A DNA stretch of 64,000 bases from Alexandriicola marinus (GTDB taxonomy: Bacteria > Pseudomonadota > Alphaproteobacteria > Rhodobacterales > Rhodobacteraceae): assembly GCF_004000435.1 (NCBI RefSeq), contig NZ_RBVZ01000002.1:1190730-1254729 (forward strand), in the 5' to 3' direction. Below are positions 36,287 to 44,087 of the stretch, one piece after another. A program made the position numbers and the translations under genes. How positions within the stretch are numbered: the stretch's first letter is position 1; the number at the start of each line of letters is the position of its first letter. The notes under the pieces were generated by a model. The model was not told where the DNA came from and searched no databases. It saw only the letters and a list, made by a program, of their open reading frames with translations.

Positions 36287-36351
36287 GAGGGCTCCGGAAC
36301 GTGTTATTTCGCAGAAGCCTAACAGGGATCGCCTGCGCGGCAAGCCGTCAC

Positions 36352-37269
36352 TCAGAAAGCCGCGGCGACAAGGGAGATCGCCACGATCCCGGCCAGAGCG
36401 AGCGCCCAGGCCGCCCAAAGACGCGCCACGGCGGCCTCGATTTCGTTGGCGCCGATGTCGCGCCGCCCGTGCGGATGAACGTAGGGAAACGGGCGGGTGA
36501 CACCGTTATAGCTGCGTGGCCCGGCCAGCGAAATGTCGAGGGCACGCGCCATCGCGGCCTCGGGCCATCCCGCGTTCGGGCTTCGGTGGAGCCGGGCATC
36601 CGCAGCGATATCCTGCCACGACACCGGGCGCGGCGCGGTCAGTTTGATCAGCAAAGCCGTCAGCCGCGCGGGCGCGAGGTTGAGAAGATCATCCAGTCGC
36701 GCCGCAGCCCAGCCGAACTCCGCGTGGCGCGGCGTGAGATAGCCGATCATGGAATCGGCGGTATTGACGATCTTGTAGATCAGGAGGCCCGGCAGGCCGA
36801 ACAGCAGGAACCAGAAGGCCGGCGCGATCACCCCGTCGGAGAGGTTCTCGGCCGCACTTTCGATGGCGGACCGCGCAATCGCAGGCGGCTCCATTTCGGT
36901 TGTGTCGCGCGAAACGATCATCGCGACCTCGGCCCGGCCCGCAGGCACCGACAGACGCAGACCGTTGGCGACCCGGGCCACGTGATCCGACAGGGATCGC
37001 TGGGCCAAGAGCATCGCGGCCACGATCACGTCGGCCGTCAGTCCCGGCAGGGCTGCGAGGGCCCGCCCCAGCAGCGCGGCGCCGGTCACGAGTATCAGGA
37101 CGGTCAGGATGCCGGCCATTCGCTGCCCACGGCTGCGATTGAGATGCCGATCCAGCCATCCGACGATCCGCCCCATGATGACGGCGGGATGGGGAAACCG
37201 GTCCCACAGAACACGCGGTTCACCAAAAATCGCGTCGAGAACAAGCGCCGCGACCAGCGCCCCGCTCAT
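36352..37269 (-). CDS. cobD: adenosylcobinamide-phosphate synthase (CbiB/CobD)
   Basis: Attaches aminopropanol (or its phosphate) to adenosylcobyric acid, forming the cobinamide. 305 residues with about five membrane helices. Family blocks: FGEPRVLWDRFPHPAVIMGRIVGWLD, SRDTTEMEPPAIARSAIESAAENLSDGVIAP and TADSMIGYLTPRHAEFGWAAARLDDLLNLAPAR. In aerobic-pathway naming it is CobD, in Salmonella CbiB. It lies 31 bases downstream of cobC, whose product makes its aminopropanol substrate. Confidence 0.95.
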   Translation of the reverse strand: MSGALVAALVLDAIFGEPRVLWDRFPHPAVIMGRIVGWLDRHLNRSRGQRMAGILTVLILVTGAALLGRALAALPGLTADVIVAAMLLAQRSLSDHVARVANGLRLSVPAGRAEVAMIVSRDTTEMEPPAIARSAIESAAENLSDGVIAPAFWFLLFGLPGLLIYKIVNTADSMIGYLTPRHAEFGWAAARLDDLLNLAPARLTALLIKLTAPRPVSWQDIAADARLHRSPNAGWPEAAMARALDISLAGPRSYNGVTRPFPYVHPHGRRDIGANEIEAAVARLWAAWALALAGIVAISLVAAAF

Positions 37270-37300
37270 GACACGACCTGCGCCGGATCGGACGGGCGGG

Positions 37301-38272
37301 TCATCCGATTGCCTTTTCGAGCCGCGCCCAGCGGTTGGGGGCCGGCAGACCGAGCCTCAGCCAGCTCCGCGAATAGGGAAAGGTCCGCGACCAGACATGA
37401 TGGCCGGCCAGACGTGCCTGCCATTCTGCGGCGGATTGCACGTCATAGAGCCGGAAAAGATCGGTTCCGCCCACGACATTTGCGCCCGCCGCGATCATCA
37501 TCTGATCGAGCCGTGCGGCATCCCGGGCGAGGCGGTCCCGCGTCTTGTCGGCCCAGCCGGTATCGCGCAGCGCGCGGGCGCCGATCGCGAGCGCCGGACC
37601 CGAAACCGGCCATGGCCCCAGCAATTCCGACAGGTTGCGCTGCCCGTCCGGGGGAAGGAGCGTCTCGGGCTGGCCAATGGCGAAGCCCAGCCGAAGCCCC
37701 GCGAGCCCCCAGAATTTGCCAAAGCTCTTCAGGATGACGAATCCGGGTTGTCCGGCACAGGCGACAAGGCTCTTTTCGGGGCAGACATCGCAAAAGCTTT
37801 CGTCAATCACGGTCAGCGCCTGAGAGCCGAGCGACGCAGGATCGGTCAGACGCCCGTCGGGATTGTTCGGGTGGACACGGACATGAAACCCCGCGTCCCG
37901 TTCATCGGGGGCGATGGCCCATCGGCCCGATGCCCGCAGGGCCGCCTCGTGTTCGTTGTAGGTTGGCCCCGGAACATGGGCCCGACCGCCTTGGGGTGTC
38001 AGATACGGCAGGCGCGCGATTATGGCAGAGGCGCCGGGCGCGGGCACGATTGCCGCGCTGTCCGGAACCGCCCAGAATGTCCGGGCGGCATCGACAAGCG
38101 CATGTGTTGCGCCGCCGTCAGGCAGGGCCTGCCACGCCTCGGCAGCGAGGGCGCCGATGGGATAAGCCACCGGGTTGATGCCGGTCGACAGATCGAGCCA
38201 GTCGTCACGCTGCCCGCCATGGCGGGCGATTGCGGCGTCGAGCCCGCCGCCGTGATCGCGCTGTGCGGTCAC
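37301..38272 (-). CDS. cobC: threonine-phosphate decarboxylase-type aminotransferase CobC
   Basis: A 323-residue fold-type I PLP enzyme of the cobalamin group, probably making (R)-1-amino-2-propanol phosphate from threonine phosphate. The start is WLDLSTGINPVAYP, the substrate pocket TYNEHEAALRASG, then DESFCDV and the PLP Lys in LKSFGKFWGLAGLRLGF. Shorter than histidinol-phosphate aminotransferase but in the range of CobC. The GTG at 38272 overlaps the stop of the DUF1636 gene (GTGA), so the two are coupled; an upstream frame to 38332 is ignored. Confidence 0.9.
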   Translation of the reverse strand: MTAQRDHGGGLDAAIARHGGQRDDWLDLSTGINPVAYPIGALAAEAWQALPDGGATHALVDAARTFWAVPDSAAIVPAPGASAIIARLPYLTPQGGRAHVPGPTYNEHEAALRASGRWAIAPDERDAGFHVRVHPNNPDGRLTDPASLGSQALTVIDESFCDVCPEKSLVACAGQPGFVILKSFGKFWGLAGLRLGFAIGQPETLLPPDGQRNLSELLGPWPVSGPALAIGARALRDTGWADKTRDRLARDAARLDQMMIAAGANVVGGTDLFRLYDVQSAAEWQARLAGHHVWSRTFPYSRSWLRLGLPAPNRWARLEKAIG

Positions 38273-38643
38273 GGCGCGTCGGGAAGCGGAACCTGACGCG
38301 AGACGAAATGGCCTTTTACGCCCTGAGGCCACTGGCGAAACGGGACCTGACCCGTTTCACTCTCCGCATGGGCGGCCGCGTAGGCGACGATCGCTTCGGC
38401 AGCCTCGGCATCGGGTTCGAAGGTGCCCAGCGAATAACCGATCTTGCCCGGCGCCTGAACGATGACATTGCAGGCGCGCTCGCATCCCATGGTGCAGGAA
38501 ACGCGCCGGGTCGCGACCATTGCTTGCGATGCGGCGGCTGTCTCGATGAGCTCGGCCAGAGCCTCGCCATCGGTTCTCTCCATCGAGGTTTGATCCCATC
38601 CGGGGCGCTTGCAGGTGTCGCAGATCGTAATCCATGTTGTCAT
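38269..38643 (-). CDS. DUF1636 family Cys-rich protein in the cobalamin operon
   Basis: A 124-residue protein of DUF1636, a family of predicted metal-binding proteins. Two Cys clusters are visible: ITICDTCKRPGWD at the start and VSCTMGCERACNVIV in the middle, which could hold an iron-sulfur cluster or a metal. It is the first of a three-gene set with cobC and cobD and overlaps cobC by four bases. DUF1636 is often seen with B12 genes but its role is unknown. The start could also be the ATG at 38667 (132 residues); neither start has a strong binding site. Confidence 0.85.
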   Translation of the reverse strand: MTTWITICDTCKRPGWDQTSMERTDGEALAELIETAAASQAMVATRRVSCTMGCERACNVIVQAPGKIGYSLGTFEPDAEAAEAIVAYAAAHAESETGQVPFRQWPQGVKGHFVSRQVPLPDAP

Positions 38644-38838
38644 CGGTGGGGTGCGAGCCTCGTTCATTGGGCGCGGCGGCGGGATCTGGCCTGTATGCCG
38701 CCGGCAATTGGATTTGATTTCGGAAATTCCGTCGCGCGGACTATGGTGAACCAAACCGGGAATGTCGATGGATTCGTCAACTTTCAAGGTGCCTCGTGCG
38801 CGCCCCGGAGGGTGTTGTGACAAGGTCGTAAGGGAATG

Positions 38839-39234
38839 ATGAAGGTTCTGATCGTCGAAAGTTGCAAGGAGTTAGCGACCGTTTGGGGACGTCATCTTGA
38901 GCGTCTGGGCGCCGAAGTGGCCCAGGCCCACGATGCCGATTCAGCGATTGATCTGATCCGGAAGGAGGACTTCGATGTTCTGGTGCTCAATCTCGTTCTG
39001 GACGAGGGCTCAGCCCTCGCGGTTTCGGATTTCGTCGAATACCGCTCTCCCGGCACATCCGTGATATTCGTCACCGACACCACGTTCTTTTCCGACGGGT
39101 CCATCTTCTCGATGACATCGAACGCCCGCGCACTTGTCCGCTCGGGGGCCCCGCCCGAAGACATCGCCGCCATGGTTGAACACTACGCGACCCATGCCAT
39201 GGATCGCGCAGCACCGCTGGCCACGGGGCGCTGA
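38839..39234 (+). CDS. stand-alone receiver-like protein without phospho-acceptor Asp
   Basis: A 131-residue single-domain receiver fold (VLIVESCKELATVWGRHLERLGAEV, then LIRKEDFDVLVLNLVLDEG). The phospho-acceptor Asp is replaced by Asn (N51), the acidic pair is Glu-Ser (E7, S8), the switch Thr is kept (T79), and the conserved Lys is Arg (R101 in LVRSGAPPE). It therefore cannot be phosphorylated in the usual way and may be a pseudo-receiver that binds a partner. AAGGGA precedes two adjacent ATGs, at 38836 and 38839. It ends one base before the convergent glutathione transferase-like gene. Confidence 0.85.
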   Translation: MKVLIVESCKELATVWGRHLERLGAEVAQAHDADSAIDLIRKEDFDVLVLNLVLDEGSALAVSDFVEYRSPGTSVIFVTDTTFFSDGSIFSMTSNARALVRSGAPPEDIAAMVEHYATHAMDRAAPLATGR

Positions 39235-40230
39235 TCAGCGCCCGTCGCGGCCGTGCGGTTCATCGTAATCGAGGACAGGGCCGATCGGAATGATCCGGTG
39301 CGGGTTAATCGAGTCGTGGCTGTAGTGGTAATGGCGGATGATGTGTTCGAGGTTGATCGTGTCTGCCACGCGGCCGCCATCGGGCGTCGGCCATTGGTAC
39401 AACTCGCGCGTATAGGCCCAGAGATTCGGCAGATCGACGATCCGCGACCGGTTGCATTTGAAATGCCCGTGATAGACCGGATCGAACCGGATCAGCGTCG
39501 TGAACAGTCGCCAATCGGCTTCGGTGATCCTGTCGCCCATCAGGTAGCGCTGCGATGACAGCCGCTCTTCCAGCCAGTCGAGCGTCTCGAACAGAGGATG
39601 CACGGCCGCGTCATAGGCCTCCTGCGTGGTGGCGAAGCCGGATTTGTAGACCCCGTTGTTGAACGTGTCATAGATCCGGGCATTGACCGGCTCGATCTCC
39701 TCGCGAAGAGATTCCGGCCAGAAATCGTCGGTATTGCCCGTAATCGCGTCGAAGGCCGTGTTGAACATGCGGATGATCTCCGAACTTTCGTTCGACACGA
39801 TCGTATCTTGCGCCTTGTCCCAGAGAACCGGCACCGTTACGCGCCCCGACACCTTTGGATCGTTGCGGATATAGATATCGCGCAGGAAATCCGATCCGAA
39901 GAGATGATCCCCCGTCGCACCGTCGTAATCCGTGGAGAACGTCCACCCATCCGAGAGCATGTCGGGATGCACGACAGAGACGCCGATATGATCCTCGAGC
40001 GCCTTGAGCTTTCGAAAGATCAATGTCCGGTGCGCCCAGGGGCAGGCGTGGCTGATATAGAGGTGATAGCGCCCGCTTTCGGCCTTGAACCCACCCTCGC
40101 CGCTGGGCCCCGCGCGTCCGTCGGCGGTAATCCAGTTGCGGAACTTCGAAGTCGAACGCTTGAAAGCGCCACCGGTAGATTTCGTATCGTACCACGTGTC
40201 GTGCCAGACACCGTCAACCAGTTGGCCCAT
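39235..40230 (-). CDS. glutathionyl-hydroquinone reductase (Xi-class GST)
   Basis: A 331-residue enzyme of the YqjG/PcpF group. It removes glutathione from glutathionyl-hydroquinones. The catalytic motif is HACPWAHR with Cys 63; typical flanking blocks are TVPVLWDKAQDTIVSNESSEIIRMFN and the all-alpha domain with RLFTTLIRFDPVYHGHFKCNRSRI. Ends flush against the receiver-like gene on the other strand, with no base between the two stop codons, so each transcript runs into the other unless stopped. Confidence 0.94.
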   Translation of the reverse strand: MGQLVDGVWHDTWYDTKSTGGAFKRSTSKFRNWITADGRAGPSGEGGFKAESGRYHLYISHACPWAHRTLIFRKLKALEDHIGVSVVHPDMLSDGWTFSTDYDGATGDHLFGSDFLRDIYIRNDPKVSGRVTVPVLWDKAQDTIVSNESSEIIRMFNTAFDAITGNTDDFWPESLREEIEPVNARIYDTFNNGVYKSGFATTQEAYDAAVHPLFETLDWLEERLSSQRYLMGDRITEADWRLFTTLIRFDPVYHGHFKCNRSRIVDLPNLWAYTRELYQWPTPDGGRVADTINLEHIIRHYHYSHDSINPHRIIPIGPVLDYDEPHGRDGR

Positions 40231-40523
40231 GATCTTTCCCCTTGTTCCGTGTTCCGATCCGCACCTAAGCCGTCGTCGCCCGCACGCAAACCCCGTTCAG
40301 GGCGCAGTTGCCCTGCATCCGCGCACATGCGGGCCTGTCGGACCTGCCTGCCACCGGGTCGCTAATCGGTTTGCGCCGAGGCTCTGCTATCCCTATAGCT
40401 TGCTCCAGACGACGCCCTTTAAGGGCCGGAGAGGTGGCGGTGCCGCGTTGACCCTGACGGGAACGAAGGCGCCGCATCGTCGGATTGCCCATCTCTTCGG
40501 CCGGATTTTTGACGGAGTGTGCC
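40231..40523. other. intergenic region with hairpins upstream of the CbiX operon
   Basis: The 293 bases between the divergent starts carry CAGGGC-GCAGTT-GCCCTG (40298-40315), a 6-bp hairpin, and GCCCTT-T-AAGGGC (40414-40426), a near-palindrome. Neither matches a cobalamin riboswitch: B12 box and flanks are missing. Promoters for both genes should be here, but I see no clear -35/-10 pair. Confidence 0.35.
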
Positions 40524-40751
40524 ATGCGCAAGCTGATCGCCCCCCTGTTCCTTTTGCCGGTTGCCGGCCCAGCCATTGCGCATCCCGGGCATCTTTCCGG
40601 GCTGGCCGGCCATGATCATTGGGTGGCGGGCGCTGCGATCGGTCTGGCCATCGCCGTTGGCGTCTGGGGTGCCCTCAAGGGGCGGCGGAAGGACGAGGCG
40701 GCGGAGCAAGCTGGTGAGCCTGAGGCCGAAACAGAGGAACAGGCAGCATGA
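40524..40751 (+). CDS. small His-containing membrane protein (DUF6732 type)
   Basis: A 75-residue protein with a signal peptide (about 1-17, ending PAIA), a mature N-terminus HPGHLSGLAGHDHWVAGAAIG with five His, one membrane helix (about 30-47, AAIGLAIAVGVWGAL) and an acidic cytoplasmic tail. I place it in DUF6732, known from Rhodobacterales. The His cluster at the helix edge could bind a metal ion in the periplasm. Its ATGA overlaps the start of cbiX, so it is translationally coupled to a cobalt chelatase, suggesting a cobalt role. Confidence 0.78.
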   Translation: MRKLIAPLFLLPVAGPAIAHPGHLSGLAGHDHWVAGAAIGLAIAVGVWGALKGRRKDEAAEQAGEPEAETEEQAA

Positions 40752-41989
40752 AGACAGGTGTCATGATTTGCGGGCATGGGTCCCGCAGCCAGGCCGCGGT
40801 CGATGAATTCCGGGTCCTTGCCGACAGGCTTCCGGAACGGCTCCCGTCGGACTGGATCACGGAATACGGCTATCTCGAATTCGCCAACCCGGTTCTGCGT
40901 GACGGGCTGGACAAGTTGCGCGAGGCCGGCTGCGAACGCATCCTCGCGGTTCCCGGAATGCTGTTCGCCGCGATGCATTCCAAGAACGATATTCCCACCG
41001 TCCTGAACACCTATGCCGCCCGCCACGGGATCGAGGTGCGCTATGGCCGGGAGCTGGGCGTCGATCCCAAGATGATCGCCGCCGCAGGTGGCAGGATCCG
41101 CGACGCGGTGGCCGCCGCCGACGCAACCTCGGGCTCAGTGCCGCTGGAAGAGACCTGCCTCGTGGTGATCGGACGCGGTGCCTCCGATCCCGATGCCAAT
41201 GGCAATGTCGCCAAGATTGCCCGGATGCTTCAGGAAGGGCTGGGTTTCGGCTGGTGCGAGGTGGGCTATTCGGGCGTCACCTTCCCGTTGGTCGAACCCT
41301 GTCTTCAACATGTGGCCAGGCTGGGATACCGGCGTGTCGTCGTGTTCCCCTATTTCCTGTTCTCGGGCATCCTGATCGACCGGATCTATGGCTTTACCGA
41401 TCAGGTGGCGGCGGAACATCCCGGCATCGAATTCGTCAAGGCACCCTATCTGGGTGATCATGATCAGGTGCTCGATACCTTCGCCGAACGGATCAAGGAA
41501 CTGGTCAGCGACACGCCGCCGCCCAATTGCGGGACCTGCCCCTATCGCACGCAGATCCTCGCCGTCGAGGAGGGCCGGGTCGAGACGATCCCGGCCGAGG
41601 CCCGGGCCGCAATGGCGGGCCAGTCGGGGCACCCGGCGCTGGGTGCCGTGCCGCCCCCGACCTGCGTGATGTGCAAATACAGGACCGAGGTTCTGGGCTT
41701 CGAGGGCGAGGTGGGCGCAATCCAGGAAAGCCACCACCACCATGTCGAAGGACAAGGCGCCAGCGCGCCGGGCTCGAACGTGGCCGATTGCGTTCTGTGC
41801 GACACCTTCTGCACCGGGCTGTGCCGACTGGAGGCCGCGAAGGATCACCATCACCATCATCACCACCATGATGGCGATCACGATCATCACCACCATGACC
41901 ACGATCACCACCATCACCATGCGCCCTATCCCCACGCGGATCACCCGCACGGCCCCCTGAGCGCGTTGAAGTCCAGAAAGCAGGACTGA
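40748..41989 (+). CDS. cbiX: sirohydrochlorin cobaltochelatase CbiX with Fe-S and His-rich tail
   Basis: A 413-residue protein. Two related chelatase halves (1-125 and about 135-255). The first has the catalytic pair H10 (ICGHGSRSQA) and H77 (FAAMHSKNDIP); in the second half the His equivalent is replaced (VIGRGASDPDAN). Cys motifs follow: CGTC at 261-264, CVMC at 306-309 and CVLCDTFCTGLC at 348-359, fitting an iron-sulfur cluster. The tail from 366 contains about 25 His and can store metal. It probably inserts or hands over cobalt. The operon partner is cobH, 32 bases downstream. Confidence 0.9.
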   Translation: MKTGVMICGHGSRSQAAVDEFRVLADRLPERLPSDWITEYGYLEFANPVLRDGLDKLREAGCERILAVPGMLFAAMHSKNDIPTVLNTYAARHGIEVRYGRELGVDPKMIAAAGGRIRDAVAAADATSGSVPLEETCLVVIGRGASDPDANGNVAKIARMLQEGLGFGWCEVGYSGVTFPLVEPCLQHVARLGYRRVVVFPYFLFSGILIDRIYGFTDQVAAEHPGIEFVKAPYLGDHDQVLDTFAERIKELVSDTPPPNCGTCPYRTQILAVEEGRVETIPAEARAAMAGQSGHPALGAVPPPTCVMCKYRTEVLGFEGEVGAIQESHHHHVEGQGASAPGSNVADCVLCDTFCTGLCRLEAAKDHHHHHHHHDGDHDHHHHDHDHHHHHAPYPHADHPHGPLSALKSRKQD

Positions 41990-42021
41990 GTGCCCCGCCT
42001 GTCCCGAGGGAGACCCGCCTC

Positions 42022-42660
42022 TTGCGCCCCTACCTGACCGATCCGGCCGCGATCTATGCCGAGAGCTTTGCGACGGTGCGTCGGGAAGCGCGGCTGGACA
42101 GGTTTCCGCCGGAGATGGAGCCCATGGTGATCCGGTTGATTCATGCCTGTGGCATGGTCGAGATCGCGGATCGGCTTGCCTTTTCCGAGGGTGCGGCCGG
42201 GGCCGGGCGCTCAGCTCTTGGGGCCGGGGCGCCCGTCCTGTGCGATTGCGAGATGGTCCGGTCAGGCATCATCGGCCGGACATTGCCCAAGGCCGTCGAG
42301 ACAGTGTGCACGCTGAATGACAGCCGGGTGCCCGATATCGCCGCGCGGCTCGGCACGACGCGCTCCGCCGCGGCGGTCGAACTGTGGCGGGACCGGATCG
42401 AGGGCAGCGTCGTCGCGATCGGCAATGCGCCCACGGCGCTGTTCCATCTGCTCGAGCGTCTGGACGAGGGATGGCCCCGGCCTGCGTTGATCCTCGGGTT
42501 TCCGGTTGGATTCGTGGGCGCGGCAGAATCGAAGGCCGAACTCGCCGGAGCGCCGCGCGGCTGCGACTTTGTCGCGTTGCGTGGACGCCGGGGTGGATCG
42601 GCCATGGCGTCGGCCGCCGTCAATGCGCTGGCCGCCGGGTTGCCGGGAGAACAGCGATGA
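42022..42660 (+). CDS. cobH: precorrin-8X methylmutase
   Basis: Moves the C11 methyl of precorrin-8X to C12, giving hydrogenobyrinic acid. 212 residues; the start is TTG at 42022 with GAGGGAG at 42005-42011 (no ATG fits the frame). Blocks: YLTDPAAIYAESFATVRREA, VIRLIHACGMVEIADRL with the catalytic His in HACG, CDCEMVRSGI, and GFPVGFVGAAESKAELA. It sits between cbiX and cobL; a perfect AT-rich palindrome lies directly behind it. Confidence 0.95.
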   Translation: MRPYLTDPAAIYAESFATVRREARLDRFPPEMEPMVIRLIHACGMVEIADRLAFSEGAAGAGRSALGAGAPVLCDCEMVRSGIIGRTLPKAVETVCTLNDSRVPDIAARLGTTRSAAAVELWRDRIEGSVVAIGNAPTALFHLLERLDEGWPRPALILGFPVGFVGAAESKAELAGAPRGCDFVALRGRRGGSAMASAAVNALAAGLPGEQR

Positions 42661-42686
42661 ACCTCTGCGACCGGCTGACACCCGGC

Positions 42687-42716
42687 GGCCAACAAAATTT
42701 CAAAATTTTGTTGGCC
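42687..42716. repeat. perfect 14-bp AT-rich inverted repeat between cobH and cobL
   Basis: GGCCAACAAAATTT, CA, AAATTTTGTTGGCC. Both arms match in all 14 positions with a two-base centre. It lies in the 112-base gap between cobH and cobL in a very GC-rich operon. The tiny loop suits a cruciform or a protein site more than a terminator, though the arm GTTGGCC could pair in RNA. Similar AT palindromes are scattered in genomes of this group to my knowledge. Confidence 0.7.
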
Positions 42717-42772
42717 CGCGCAGTTGGCCGCGGGCAGTCTGTCCGCCAATCGAAAAGCATGGAGGGATCGCG

Positions 42773-43975
42773 ATGACCGAGCCGTGGCTTCATATCGTCG
42801 GGATCGGCGAAGACGGGCTCGACGGTCTTGTGCCCGCGACCCGGGCCGTGGTCGAGGCCGCCGAGGTCATCCTCGGCGGGGATCGGCATCATGTCCTGTC
42901 AGAGACCATCACGGCAGAACGGTTGAGCTGGCCCTCCCCGTTCGATGCGATGATCGACACGATCCGGGGGCTCAGGGGGCGACGGGCCGTTGTGCTCGTG
43001 ACCGGTGATCCGCTCTGGTTTTCCGTGGGCGCGCGGATCGGACGGGCGATTCCGTCCGAGGAAATCGTCTATCACCCGCAGCTTTCCGCGTTCCAGCTGG
43101 CGGCGGCCCGCATGGGCTGGAGCCTCGCCGATGTCGAGACCCTCACCGTACACGGCCGCCCGGTCGAGCAGATGATCGCCTTCATCCAGCCCGATCAGCG
43201 GCTGCTGATCCTGACGACGGGGGCCGAGACGCCGTCGCGCATCGCCGCATTCCTGACGGAGCGTGGATATGGCCAGTCGAAGATGACCGTTCTTGCCGCG
43301 ATGGGCGGTGCGCAAGAGCGTCGTTTCGACGGTATCGCCGAAAGCTGGGACGCCGAGGTGCCACCCTTCAACACGATGGCTATCGAGTGCATCGCGGCAC
43401 CTGGTGCGGCCCTGCAGCCCCGGGTTCCCGGGCTGGAGGATGCCCTGTTCCAGTCGGACGGCACGATGACGAAGCAGGAAGTCAGGGCTGTCACCGTGGC
43501 GCGCCTGATGCCGATGCGCGGCGCCCTGCTGTGGGATATCGGCACCGGTTGCGGCTCGGTTGCGATCGAATGGATCCGGGCCGCGCGCTATGCGCGCGCG
43601 ATCGGGATCGAACCCCGGGCGGATCGTCGGGCGATGGCGGCGGCCAATGCCCTGTCGCTGGGTGCGCCGGGCCTGCAGATCGTCGACGGAGAGGCGCCGG
43701 CCGCGCTCGAGGGCCTGCCTGCGCCGGATGCGATCTTCATCGGCGGGGGATTGGACGAGGCCGTGTTCGAAGCGGCCTTTGCCGCATTGCGCCCCTTGGG
43801 GAGGATCGTCGCCAATGCCGTCACTTTGGAGAGCGAGGCGGTTCTTCTTGACCTTCACAAGCGTCACGGCGGGCAGATGTCCAAGATCGCTGTTCAGCGT
43901 GCCGAGCCGGTGGGCCGGCTAACCGGCTGGAAGCCCCTGATGCCGGTCACGCAATGGAGCCTAGTGAAACGATGA
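42773..43975 (+). CDS. cobL: precorrin-6Y C5,15-methyltransferase (decarboxylating)
   Basis: Methylates C5 and C15 of precorrin-6Y and decarboxylates the C12 acetate, giving precorrin-8X. 400 residues, a fusion of a CbiE-type methyltransferase (about 1-205: WLHIVGIGEDG, VLVTGDPLWFSVG, YHPQLSAFQLAAARMGW) and a CbiT-type domain (about 220-400: LLWDIGTGCGSVAIEWIRAA). The ATG at 42773 follows GGAGGGAT. The long upstream open frame is not part of the gene. Confidence 0.95.
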   Translation: MTEPWLHIVGIGEDGLDGLVPATRAVVEAAEVILGGDRHHVLSETITAERLSWPSPFDAMIDTIRGLRGRRAVVLVTGDPLWFSVGARIGRAIPSEEIVYHPQLSAFQLAAARMGWSLADVETLTVHGRPVEQMIAFIQPDQRLLILTTGAETPSRIAAFLTERGYGQSKMTVLAAMGGAQERRFDGIAESWDAEVPPFNTMAIECIAAPGAALQPRVPGLEDALFQSDGTMTKQEVRAVTVARLMPMRGALLWDIGTGCGSVAIEWIRAARYARAIGIEPRADRRAMAAANALSLGAPGLQIVDGEAPAALEGLPAPDAIFIGGGLDEAVFEAAFAALRPLGRIVANAVTLESEAVLLDLHKRHGGQMSKIAVQRAEPVGRLTGWKPLMPVTQWSLVKR

Positions 43976-43981
43976 CGATGC

Positions 43982-44024
43982 GCGCCGCTCGGGCCTATGG
44001 CCCATCGCCCCGCCCACCGTCCCC
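43982..44024. repeat. dispersed GC-rich repeat, copy 3
   Basis: GCGCCGCTCGGGCC, TAT, GGCCCATCGCCCCGCCCACC, then GTCCCC. GGGCC/GGCCC forms a hairpin. It fills most of the 112-base gap between cobL and cobI. Confidence 0.65.
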
Positions 44025-44087
44025 TATGGGCATGTGTGCCCGGTGCCAGTGCCCAGGTCCTATGACGCTGGCCTCGCGGGTCCGGGC

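Noticed and set aside
40231-40523. Possible cobalamin riboswitch in front of the CbiX operon
   Set aside because: Only a CCTGCCTGCCACCGGG-like piece is present; the other conserved blocks and their order are missing.
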